7,832 nucleotides of DNA from Phyllobacteriaceae bacterium. Its GTDB lineage: Bacteria > Pseudomonadota > Alphaproteobacteria > Rhizobiales > Devosiaceae. The translations under genes and the position numbers were made by a program. The notes under the pieces are model-generated. The model did no database searches, was not told the origin of the DNA, and saw only the letters and a program-made list of their open reading frames with translations. Where the stretch lies: assembly GCA_012799265.1 (NCBI GenBank), contig JAAZLP010000100.1, positions 1-7,832 on the forward strand, written 5' to 3'. Shown one piece after another: positions 1 to 5,638 of the stretch. Positions within the stretch are counted from its first letter, which is position 1. The number at the start of each line of letters is the position of its first letter.

Positions 1-401
1 ACGGCACTTTCTACGTCAACAAGGTGGTCATCCCCTCGATGAAGGCCCGAAATTACGGGCGCATCGTCAATATCTCTTCGGTGGCGGGCAAGGAAGGCAA
101 TCCCAATCTGTCCGCCTACTCTGCGGCCAAGGCTGGCGTCATCGGGCTCACAAAGTCGCTCGGCAAGGAACTGGCCAAGTACGACATCGCGGTCAACTGC
201 ATCACACCCGCCACGGCAAAGACACGCATCCTCGATACGCTGACCGAAGAGTTCATCAACTACATGCTGGTGCGCATTCCGCGCGGCCGCTTTCTGGAAG
301 TGGACGAAGCGGCCGCGATGGTTGCCTGGCTTGTTTCAAAGGACAACAGCTTCACCACCGCGTCGGTCTTTGACCTCTCCGGTGGACGCTGCACTTACTA
401 G
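1..401 (+). CDS. SDR family oxidoreductase, 3' part only (5' end outside the window)
   Basis: This is the C-terminal half of an NAD(P)-dependent short-chain dehydrogenase/reductase of the FabG-like classical type. The frame is open from base 3 (GTFYVNK...) with no start, so the Rossmann TGxxxGxG cofactor motif must lie off the left edge. Visible are the NISS segment, whose second Ser is the catalytic one, and the Tyr of YSAAK 13 residues later (codon 117-119) with Lys four further on. This spacing matches E. coli FabG Ser138/Tyr151/Lys155. It is followed by KAGVIGLTKSLGKELA and the usual VNCITPA segment (normally VNxVxPG; here Pro-Ala replaces Pro-Gly). The C-terminus FDLSGGRCTY is the conserved SDR end. 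Such enzymes oxidise or reduce a hydroxyl/keto group on sugars, polyols, acyl-ACP or other small cytoplasmic substrates; the substrate cannot be read from this fragment. The next gene is convergent, so its operon partners, if any, lie upstream. Confidence 0.93.
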   Translation, partial: GTFYVNKVVIPSMKARNYGRIVNISSVAGKEGNPNLSAYSAAKAGVIGLTKSLGKELAKYDIAVNCITPATAKTRILDTLTEEFINYMLVRIPRGRFLEVDEAAAMVAWLVSKDNSFTTASVFDLSGGRCTY

Positions 402-492
402 GCAGCGCTCCGGCCGATCTCGACAGACGGGTGAGCCGGGAGCCCGGACTTCTGAGCGAGAGGGAACCGTCGACGCTCCGAACGATCCGAGT

Positions 493-930
493 CTACTCGG
501 CCATCACCCGCATCTGTGGCTGACCATTGCCGCGCAGCGCGGGCGAGATGCCGTCCGCGGTGACGGTGGCGGTGACGCGCTGGCGGTGGGCGGCAAACAT
601 GAAGGTGGGGGTGATGTTGACCGGTTCGTCGAACATGACCGTGATCGTGTAGGACATGTCCCCACGCAACTGGACACCGATCAGATGGCCGGTGAAAGGC
701 TGCTCGAGATAGAGGCCCTTGACGCGCATGCCGACCTGGAAGGGAACGGACACACGATCGGGCAGCGCGGCGCGGGCTGTGTTCCAGTCGCGGAAACCGT
801 GAGCGCGGGCGACTTCTTCAAGGGCGGCGCCGTGGCTAAGATCCTGGCCTAGGCGCGCTCGTTCCTGGCGCAGGGACTTCGCCTCAGACTTCAAGGAATG
901 GGCGGAAAGGGTATCAGAGGAAAAAGACAT
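493..930 (-). CDS. Small 'glyoxalase superfamily' protein (PF20066-like), function unknown
   Basis: A 145-residue soluble protein with no signal peptide or membrane segment. The first 55 residues form a helical module with the pattern LKSEAKSLRQER...LSHGAALEEVARAHGFRDWNTARAAL. The HxxALExVAxxxGFRDWNT signature is typical of short proteins that databases label 'glyoxalase superfamily protein'. Residues of about 60-145 form a beta-rich module (VGMRVKGLYLEQPFTGHLIGV...YTITVMFDEPVNI...HRQRVTATV) often found behind that helical part. I recall this pairing from family knowledge; no search was run. The metal-binding residues of a true glyoxalase fold are not evident, so the label should not be read as an enzymatic function. 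The ATG at 930 is supported by GGAGAG at 941-936 on the minus strand, 5 nt before the start. It stands alone, divergent from the TSUP permease and convergent with the SDR gene. Confidence 0.85.
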   Translation of the reverse strand: MSFSSDTLSAHSLKSEAKSLRQERARLGQDLSHGAALEEVARAHGFRDWNTARAALPDRVSVPFQVGMRVKGLYLEQPFTGHLIGVQLRGDMSYTITVMFDEPVNITPTFMFAAHRQRVTATVTADGISPALRGNGQPQMRVMAE

Positions 931-1114
931 TCGGTCTCTCCGAAAAGAGGCGACTGGTCCATGGGGTCCGCATTGCCATGATGCGCCTTGGAGGAAATAC
1001 CGAAGGGATCACGTTCTTAGAGCTGGGCTTCACCAAAGATCAGACGATCCGCGGACGGCTGGTGCCAGCAACCGGCGGCGTAGATGCGCCTGTCACCCCA
1101 CAAAGTCAAGACCG

Positions 1115-1135
1115 CCCATCAAGGCCCGTGATGGG
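1115..1135. other. Hairpin / dyad between the divergent genes
   Basis: CCCATCA (1115-1121) and TGATGGG (1129-1135) form a perfect 7-bp inverted repeat with a 7-nt loop. It lies 71 nt upstream of the TSUP start at 1206, inside the 275-nt divergent spacer 931-1205. There is no T-run on either side, so it is not a convincing Rho-independent terminator. An operator or 5'-leader structure is possible. I see no clear promoter hexamers in this spacer. Confidence 0.35.
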
Positions 1136-1205
1136 TTGATCAGACATTAGCGTTTGGCTGACCCGGTCGGGCGGGCTAGGAATGGGTGTATCTGAGGAGA
1201 ATTAC

Positions 1206-1973
1206 ATGAACGAAATTCTGTTGCTGCTGGCCGGTTTGCTGGGTGGCGCGGTCAATTCTCTGGCCGGTGGCGGCTCGTTCATTGTGTTCCCTGCCCTGCT
1301 TTTTGCCGGGGTGCCGCCTGTGCTCGCCAATGCGTCCAACACCTATGCCGCCCTGCCCGGCTATGCGAGCGGGGCCGTCGGCTATTGGCAGTCGATGATC
1401 AAGTACAAGGACCGCATGCTGGTCTATGGCATCGTTGCGGCGGTGTTCGGCTATGTCGGCGCTGAGCTCTTGCTGGTGGTGTCGGACGAGCAGTTCAACA
1501 AGGTTGTGCCCTGGCTCATGACCTTCGCGGTGGCGCTGTTCATCTTTGGCAATCAGATCAATGCGGCGGTCAAGGCGCGGGGCAGCCAGGGCAAGGGCAT
1601 GCAGCGGCTGGGCACGGTGCTGCTGCTGGGCGCGCTGGCCGCGGTCTGTATCTATGGCGGGTTCTTCAATGCCGGGCTCGGCATCCTGCTCCTGGCGTTT
1701 CTGGCGCTGGCGGGTATGAGCGACATCCACGCCATGAACGGGCTCAAGCTCTATATCTCGGCCATTGTGGCACTGGTTGCCGTGGTGCGCTTTGCCTTCA
1801 ATGGCACGATCGACTGGTATCACGGCTCGATCGCGCTGGTGGGCGTCACCATTGGCGGCTATGCGGCAGCGCGTTTGGCAAAGTTCATCCCGACCCAATG
1901 GATCCGCATCGGCGTGATCATCTATGGGATCGGGATGACGCTCTATTTCTTCTGGCGCGCCTACTTCGCCTAA
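1206..1973 (+). CDS. TSUP family transporter (TauE/SafE sulfite/organosulfonate exporter type)
   Basis: A 255-residue inner-membrane permease of the TauE/SafE (TSUP) family, the usual length for this group. The two homologous halves are visible. Half one opens with LLGGAVNSLAGGGSFIVFPALL followed by NASNTYAALPGYASGAVGYW. Half two carries YGGFFNAGLGILLLAFLAL and NGLKLYISAIVALVAVVRF. Hydrophobic stretches across the chain fit about eight helices. Family members move sulfite, sulfoacetate, taurine-derived or other small anions. The actual substrate is unknown, and no sulfonate-catabolism gene sits beside it. An ATG at 1182 in the same frame would add eight residues, but GAGGAG at 1194-1199 lies 6 nt before ATG 1206, so the shorter form is preferred. 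It ends 3 nt from the stop of the convergent acidic-protein gene. Confidence 0.93.
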   Translation: MNEILLLLAGLLGGAVNSLAGGGSFIVFPALLFAGVPPVLANASNTYAALPGYASGAVGYWQSMIKYKDRMLVYGIVAAVFGYVGAELLLVVSDEQFNKVVPWLMTFAVALFIFGNQINAAVKARGSQGKGMQRLGTVLLLGALAAVCIYGGFFNAGLGILLLAFLALAGMSDIHAMNGLKLYISAIVALVAVVRFAFNGTIDWYHGSIALVGVTIGGYAAARLAKFIPTQWIRIGVIIYGIGMTLYFFWRAYFA

Positions 1974-1976
1974 AGG

Positions 1977-2252
1977 TCAAAATTGGTGCGGGGCAAGTTC
2001 AAACCCCGCTGCCAACAGAGCATCGGCTATGACCCTGCCCTCGCGACGCCATTCCGCTTCTGCTTCGCCACTCGGAAAGCCCGAATGAAGCGGATCATCG
2101 TCGTCGAAGATTTCCTGAAACGCGTCGTCCCATTGCAGGATGCGCACCATTAGCTCGGCTGGCAGGCTGACAGCACGCGGATCGAGATTTTCAACAGTCT
2201 CATCATCCCAGAGCGGCCAGCACTGCCAGGAGGAGCCGAGGCGCAGCCGCAT
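1977..2252 (-). CDS. Small acidic protein coupled to the molybdopterin oxidoreductase
   Basis: A 91-residue, lysine-free, strongly acidic protein with about 19 Asp/Glu against 7 Arg. It has no signal peptide or membrane segment. It has a Trp-rich start (WQCWPLW, residues 9-15), then NLDPRAVSLPAEL, then LQWDDAFQEIFDDDDP (39-54), HSGFPSG, and a helical end EAEWRREGRVIADALLAAGFEL. The layout W-x2-WPLW, N-x-DP, LxW-xxAF, DP-xxSGF, ExEG resembles small uncharacterised bacterial proteins I have seen unnamed elsewhere, so it looks like a real family. I do not recognise a function. Its ATG shares one base with the TAA of the upstream oxidoreductase (TAATG), which argues for translational coupling and co-regulation. 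A role as a dedicated helper of that enzyme is only an inference. The stop lies 3 nt from the convergent TSUP stop. Confidence 0.8.
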   Translation of the reverse strand: MRLRLGSSWQCWPLWDDETVENLDPRAVSLPAELMVRILQWDDAFQEIFDDDDPLHSGFPSGEAEAEWRREGRVIADALLAAGFELAPHQF

Positions 2253-4345
2253 TACGCTGCCTTTCGGATCCAGACGGCAGCATCGTGGAAGGCTGCGCCG
2301 CCGAAAGGGGGCGCGGGTTCGGCACTGGTCAACATATTGATGCCGCGGCCGCCGCGATGTGCCTTGTTTCGATGAAGGCCCTCGGCGATGAGAACGCCTG
2401 TCGCCAGGCCTTCATGGATGCGTGCGGTGAGTTCGACGGTGCCGCGCTGATTGCCGACGATAACGCCATCGCCATCGGATATGCCGAGGCGGGCGGCATC
2501 AATCGGATGGATGAAGACGGAGGGTTCACCCTCGCGCTTGAGGCTGCCGGCGGTCTGGTTGAAGGATGAATTGAGAAAGGCGCGCGCGGGGCTGGTGGCG
2601 AGCTTGAACGGATGGGTTTCATCCGTCTGCTCGTTGATGGCCCAATGATCGGCAAAGCGCGGCATATCTGACGGATCGCAGGACCAGCGATAGCCCTTCT
2701 TTCTGGCCAGTTCCTGCCAATCGGGGGAGAAGCGATAGCGGCCGTCAGGCCAGGCAAAGCCATTGGCGAAGCGGGCGACATCATCCGGGCGTTCGCGATC
2801 GACATAGCCGGTGGCCGTCACTTCATCCAGGGACGGGAAGCCGGAGTGTGCAAAGGTATCGGCGACAACTTCAATGTCGGTGGCGCGGAAGGACGGATCG
2901 TCACCGCCGAGGCGAAGAGCGATGGCGTTGATGACGTCGTGGTTGGAGCGCGCCTCGCCGGGGGCAGGCATCACCGCAGGACCGAAGAGCACGCGGGTAT
3001 GGCCGCCGCGCGTGTAGTAGTCGTTGTGTTCGAGGAACATGGTGGCGGGCAGGACGATGTCGGCGAGCTCTGCCGTCTCGGTCATGAACTGCTCGTGGAC
3101 GACGAGGAAGAGGTCCTCGCGCATGAGCCCCTTGCGCACCAGCGCCTGTTCGGGCGCGACGACGGCGGGATTGGTGTTCTGGACGACCATGGCATGGACG
3201 GGCTTGCCGCCCTGCAGGGCCTTGGCGTCGCCAGTCAGGATCGGGCCAATCTCGGACATGTCGAGAAGACGCGGGGTGCCCTTTTGCAGGTGTGTGCCCT
3301 CGAGGCGGGACTTATCGAGGCCCCAGGTTCCGGAGTTGGAATGGAAAGCGCCGCCGCCGCGATACTGCCAGGCACCGGTCATGGCGGGAATGCAGAGCGC
3401 CGCGTGGACGGCCGTGGCGCCATTGCGCTGGCGCGAGAACCCATAGCCGAGGCGGAAGAAGGTGCGCTCGGTTTTGCCGATCAGATGGGCGAAGGCTTCG
3501 ATCTCCGCCACCGAGAGCCCAGTTATTTCGGATGCCCATTGGGGCGTTCGGGTCTGCAGATGTGATTCAAACTCGGGCGAGAAGTCCGTGAATTTGCTCA
3601 TATATTCACGGTCAGCCAGACCATCGCGCAGGAGCACATGCATGGTTGCCACGGCCAGCGCGCCGTCGGTGCCGGGACGGAGGACCAGACCCATATCGGC
3701 CTGCTGCATGGTGGCATTGCGATAGATGTCGATCACCACGATCCTGGCGCCGCGGGTTTTGCGGGCGCGCATGGCGTGGGTCATGACATTCACCTGGGTG
3801 TGCACGGCATTGGTGCCCCAGATGACGACGCAGTCACTCTCGGCCATCTGCTCGGGATTGACGCCGCCGAGAAGACCCGTGCCGGCGATATAGCCGGGCC
3901 AGGAGAGGCCGACGCAGATGGTGTCGTACTGGTGGGAATAGCCGCGCATGGCGCGCAGGCGCTCGATGCCGTCGCGGTGCACATGGCCCATGGTGCCGGC
4001 ATAGAAATAGGGCCAGACGGATTCGGGGCCGTGCTCTTCTTCTATCGCGAGGAACCGACGGGCGATTTCATCCAGCGCCTCATCCCAGGAGATGCGCTGC
4101 CATTGCCCTGCCCCTTTGGGGCCGACGCGGCGCATGGGATGGAGCAGGCGCTCGGGATGATGGATGCGCTCGGCGTAGCGGGCGACCTTTTCGCAGATGA
4201 CGCCAGCCGTATAGGGATCATCCTTGGCGCCGCGGACACGGCCTACCGTGCCATCGGCATTGAGATCAACGTCGAGCGCGCAGACTGACGGACAATCGTG
4301 CGGGCAGACAGAGCGGATGGTGCGGGCGGGGGTCTGTGCGTTCAT
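2252..4345 (-). CDS. Molybdopterin oxidoreductase family protein (Mo-bisPGD, 4Fe-4S; DMSO reductase superfamily)
   Basis: A 697-residue enzyme, probably cytoplasmic: the N-terminus (MNAQTPARTIRSVCPHDC) has no Tat signal. An N-terminal 4Fe-4S site is seen as Cys14-x3-Cys18-x3-Cys22-x28-Cys51 (CPHDCPSVCAL...ICEKV). It is followed by the RISWDEALDEIARRF segment (84-98) common to the superfamily. Cys144 in DTICVGLSWPGY falls where formate dehydrogenase and thiosulfate reductase carry the Mo ligand, so it is the probable ligand. Then come VVIWGTNAVHTQVNVMTH and VVIDIYRN...LRPGTDGALA, which contact the cofactor. Residues 580-697 form the C-terminal molybdopterin-dinucleotide-binding beta-barrel (HPIDAARLGISDGDGVIVGN). 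The substrate cannot be deduced; calling it formate dehydrogenase, nitrate reductase or biotin sulfoxide reductase would be over-reading. No electron-transfer or membrane-anchor subunit is encoded nearby. The ATG lacks a clear Shine-Dalgarno sequence. A perfect dyad 30 nt upstream may control it. Confidence 0.94.
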   Translation of the reverse strand: MNAQTPARTIRSVCPHDCPSVCALDVDLNADGTVGRVRGAKDDPYTAGVICEKVARYAERIHHPERLLHPMRRVGPKGAGQWQRISWDEALDEIARRFLAIEEEHGPESVWPYFYAGTMGHVHRDGIERLRAMRGYSHQYDTICVGLSWPGYIAGTGLLGGVNPEQMAESDCVVIWGTNAVHTQVNVMTHAMRARKTRGARIVVIDIYRNATMQQADMGLVLRPGTDGALAVATMHVLLRDGLADREYMSKFTDFSPEFESHLQTRTPQWASEITGLSVAEIEAFAHLIGKTERTFFRLGYGFSRQRNGATAVHAALCIPAMTGAWQYRGGGAFHSNSGTWGLDKSRLEGTHLQKGTPRLLDMSEIGPILTGDAKALQGGKPVHAMVVQNTNPAVVAPEQALVRKGLMREDLFLVVHEQFMTETAELADIVLPATMFLEHNDYYTRGGHTRVLFGPAVMPAPGEARSNHDVINAIALRLGGDDPSFRATDIEVVADTFAHSGFPSLDEVTATGYVDRERPDDVARFANGFAWPDGRYRFSPDWQELARKKGYRWSCDPSDMPRFADHWAINEQTDETHPFKLATSPARAFLNSSFNQTAGSLKREGEPSVFIHPIDAARLGISDGDGVIVGNQRGTVELTARIHEGLATGVLIAEGLHRNKAHRGGRGINMLTSAEPAPPFGGAAFHDAAVWIRKAA

Positions 4346-4374
4346 GCGCGGAGGCTATGCCAGGCCGTGCGTCG

Positions 4375-4391
4375 CAACAATCGCATTGTTG
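4375..4391. promoter_or_regulatory. Perfect 17-nt dyad upstream of the oxidoreductase, candidate operator
   Basis: CAACAAT (4375-4381), spacer CGC, ATTGTTG (4385-4391): a perfect 7-bp inverted repeat with a 3-nt centre. It is AT-rich in GC-rich surroundings and lies 30-46 nt upstream of the ATG at 4345, a typical place for a repressor site overlapping a promoter. A tight hairpin in a leader RNA is also possible. The cognate regulator family is unknown, and no regulator gene is in the window. Confidence 0.45.
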
Positions 4392-4410
4392 TCATGGGTG
4401 GGATCAGCGG

Positions 4411-4500
4411 CGGTGATAGGGGCGCAAATCGCCCCCACCTGGCCTACCCTTAGGGAAGGGGAGGAATGGCGTCGCGTGTGCGGCGCCACCTACCCTCAGG
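4411..4500. repeat. GC-rich intergenic repeat-like element
   Basis: This stretch holds a perfect GGGGCG (4419-4424), CAAAT, CGCCCC (4430-4435) hairpin. It is followed by two near-identical copies of CTACCCTnAGG at 4444-4454 and 4490-4500, separated by GGGAAGGGGAGGAATGG-type sequence. The C-rich then G-rich layout resembles the dispersed palindromic intergenic repeats of many alphaproteobacteria. The second copy runs into the stop codon (4496-4498) of the membrane-protein gene. Only one locus is visible, so calling it a dispersed repeat is an inference. It may also slow or end transcription from that gene, although it has no T-tract. Confidence 0.4.
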
Positions 4501-5113
4501 CGGCGAAGGCGCTGGTGGCGGTTTCGCTGTTGCGGCGGGCACGAGTTGCGGCGTGTTTGGCCAGCTGGGCGGCGCCGCCATGGAATTGCGAGAATGTGAA
4601 GCTTCCGGTGGTGCCGAAAATGGTGATGCCGCGCCAGTTGGGGCGCACGGCACGCACGTCGGACCAGTTGAGCACGACTTCACGGCCCAGGGCGGAGCGA
4701 TGCTTCACCTGGCGATGATCCCAACGGGTATTGGTGAAAAGACCGGCCATGCCGATGCCAACAGAACCGGCGGCCAAACCGATGACGGCAAGATAGGTGG
4801 CAATGAGCTGGGTGGTGTCAGCGACGCTGCCCATGACGATGACGGCAAAGAGCAGAATGGCAGCCAAAGCGGCCGCGCCATAGCAGGCGAAATATTCGAC
4901 CAGCGAGGGACGAAGCTCGGCCCAGCCGCCATCGACGATGATGCCCTCTTCCGGCTGCACAAGGCGCAGGGCGAGAAAGGCGGCATAACCAAAGGCGACA
5001 ACACCCGCTGCGCGCGAGAGCGGCAGATGGGCCGTGGCAGGGATGTATTTCAGGACTATCAGAAAGGCGATCGTGATGAGTGGCAAAGCCACTTCCTGCC
5101 AACGCAAAGGCAC
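4496..5113 (-). CDS. Four-helix membrane protein with C-terminal PH-like domain, function unknown
   Basis: A predicted 205-residue inner-membrane protein. Residues of about 7-25, 32-52, 75-97 and 101-126 are four hydrophobic helices in two hairpins, joined by an acidic loop (VQPEEGIIVDGGWAELRPS). After helix four, the last 75 residues look like a bacterial PH-type fold: WDHRQVKHRSALGREVVLNW, then SDVRAVRPNWRGITIFGTTGSFTFSQFHGGAAQLA and a basic tail. The patterns 'GREVVLNWSDVRAV' and 'FTFSQFHGGAAQLAKHA' match the strand-strand-helix end of such domains. The fold call is from pattern only. The start is taken at GTG 5113 because GGAGAG at 5126-5121 precedes it by 7 nt. An in-frame TTG at 5134 would add seven residues but has no ribosome-binding site. 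It lies upstream of the oxidoreductase in the same direction with a 150-nt gap, so co-transcription is possible but not required. Its role is unknown. Confidence 0.8.
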   Translation of the reverse strand: MPLRWQEVALPLITIAFLIVLKYIPATAHLPLSRAAGVVAFGYAAFLALRLVQPEEGIIVDGGWAELRPSLVEYFACYGAAALAAILLFAVIVMGSVADTTQLIATYLAVIGLAAGSVGIGMAGLFTNTRWDHRQVKHRSALGREVVLNWSDVRAVRPNWRGITIFGTTGSFTFSQFHGGAAQLAKHAATRARRNSETATSAFAA

Positions 5114-5196
5114 TCTTTTACTCTCCAGGGGCAAGCCGGCGACGCATTCACGGCAGAACAGGGAGAAAAGTTACTGATGAGGTCTGATTTGGCTAT

Positions 5197-5236
5197 TCAC
5201 AATTCCGCCATAAACGAGAGACTGCCGCAATTGTGA
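5197..5236. repeat. Long imperfect inverted repeat (14-nt arms, 12-nt centre)
   Basis: The left arm TCACAATTCCGCCA (5197-5210) and right arm TGCCGCAATTGTGA (5223-5236) are reverse complements at 12 of 14 positions, around a 12-nt centre. As RNA this makes a stable stem on either strand. As DNA it could be a paired operator. It sits 84-123 nt upstream of the membrane-protein GTG. No T-tract follows on either strand, so it is not a standard terminator. Confidence 0.6.
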
Positions 5237-5310
5237 CCCTGACGCCATAGGGCAAGACGGATCAAACTTTAGCACAAGATTCCGCGTCGGGGCGTAAGTG
5301 CCTGAAATGA

Positions 5311-5337
5311 TTGGGCCCGTCCGGAAGCCGGACCCAA
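5311..5337. other. GC-rich hairpin, no T-tail
   Basis: GTCCGG (5319-5324), loop AAG, CCGGAC (5328-5333) form a perfect 6-bp stem. TTGG (5311-5314) and CCAA (5334-5337) extend it across a GCCC bulge. Neither side is followed by a T-run, so a Rho-independent terminator is not supported. A second stem (GCCCC/GGGGC with inner CCGC/GCGG, 5349-5380) follows 11 nt later. The pair may be a structured leader or a remnant of a repeat. Confidence 0.4.
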
Positions 5338-5395
5338 AAGGGTCACGCGCCCCTCCGCGACAACTCAGGCGGTGCGGGGCTACAAGTTCCTCATT

Positions 5396-5563
5396 ATGGG
5401 GCACTTTCTCAGCACCTGGCCCGAATAAGACCGGCAGGCCTTCATCCCGCTCTTTCAGCGCTTTGCGTCGTGGACAGAGAGCATTGACGCGACGGCAGCC
5501 GACCATGCCGAGGAAATTGCGGCGCTGGCCCAAGGCCTTGTCGCCGACGACAAACCGGCGTGA
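5396..5563 (+). pseudogene. Possible decayed small gene (C-terminal remnant)
   Basis: In one plus frame the sequence reads MGHFLSTWPE, then TAA at 5426-5428, then 44 more protein-like codons (DRQAFIPLFQRFASW..., then TESIDATAADHAEEIAALAQ and GLVADDKPA) ending at TGA 5561-5563. The second part has balanced, helix-like composition, unlike the Arg/Ser/Pro-rich shadow frames around it, but contains no ATG, GTG or TTG start. This would fit a small gene broken by a stop. It could also be chance in GC-rich DNA. I do not recognise the family. Confidence 0.25.
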
Positions 5564-5569
5564 TCGGCC

Positions 5570-5589
5570 CTATGAAAACGTTTTATTAG
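5570..5589. promoter_or_regulatory. LacI-family-like operator upstream of the MFS gene
   Basis: CTATGAAAACGTTTTATTAG has a perfect 10-bp core (AAAACGTTTT) centred on CG. Its 10-nt half-sites match at 8 of 10 positions. A CG-centred AAAACGTTTT-type palindrome is the classic form of LacI/GalR-family operators. It lies 50-69 nt before the MFS start at 5639, a good place for a repressor to control that promoter. No LacI-type regulator gene is in the window. The family call is an inference from the motif. Confidence 0.5.
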
Positions 5590-5638
5590 ACAGATTTCCC
5601 CCATGGCCCTACGAGTTTGCAGGCAATGGGAGGTTTCA

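Larger units (their letters stand above)
5114..5638. other. Divergent intergenic region of about 0.5 kb, no intact gene
   Basis: This stretch separates the minus-strand membrane-protein unit from the plus-strand MFS gene and must hold the promoters of both. I find no reading frame here with both a supported start and protein-like sequence. It contains a 40-nt inverted repeat (5197-5236), two adjacent GC hairpins (5311-5337 and 5349-5380), a possible decayed coding stretch (5396-5563) and a LacI-like palindrome (5570-5589). No tRNA cloverleaf or recognised riboswitch is evident. Clear -35/-10 pairs could not be assigned with confidence. Confidence 0.6.

Noticed and set aside
436..447. CCGGGAGCCCGG palindrome between the convergent SDR and glyoxalase-like genes as a terminator
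   Set aside because: Only a 4-5 bp stem and no T-run on either strand; a terminator is expected here but this is too weak to call.
322..852. Plus-strand open frame across the SDR end and the small glyoxalase-like gene
   Set aside because: It overlaps the SDR in another frame and is antisense to a gene with a good ribosome-binding site and known family pattern.
1154..1182. Possible -35/-10 pair (TTGGCT, 17 nt, TAGGAA) before the TSUP gene
   Set aside because: Too few matches to consensus to separate it from background in this sequence.
1176..1898. Minus-strand open frame of 240 codons opposite the TSUP permease
   Set aside because: His/Gln/Arg/Asp-rich low-complexity translation, the mirror of a hydrophobic membrane protein; the TSUP frame has family signatures and a good ribosome-binding site.
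2846..3565. Long plus-strand open frame of 239 codons opposite the oxidoreductase
   Set aside because: It lies wholly antisense to a gene with an intact Fe-S site and cofactor domains. Its translation is Gly/Ala/Asp/Arg-rich with no domain, as expected for a shadow frame in GC-rich DNA. The same holds for 3638-4288.
5171..5533. Minus-strand open frame of 120 codons in the divergent spacer
   Set aside because: No protein-like pattern and no supported start. It runs through the inverted repeat and both GC hairpins, which speaks for non-coding DNA.
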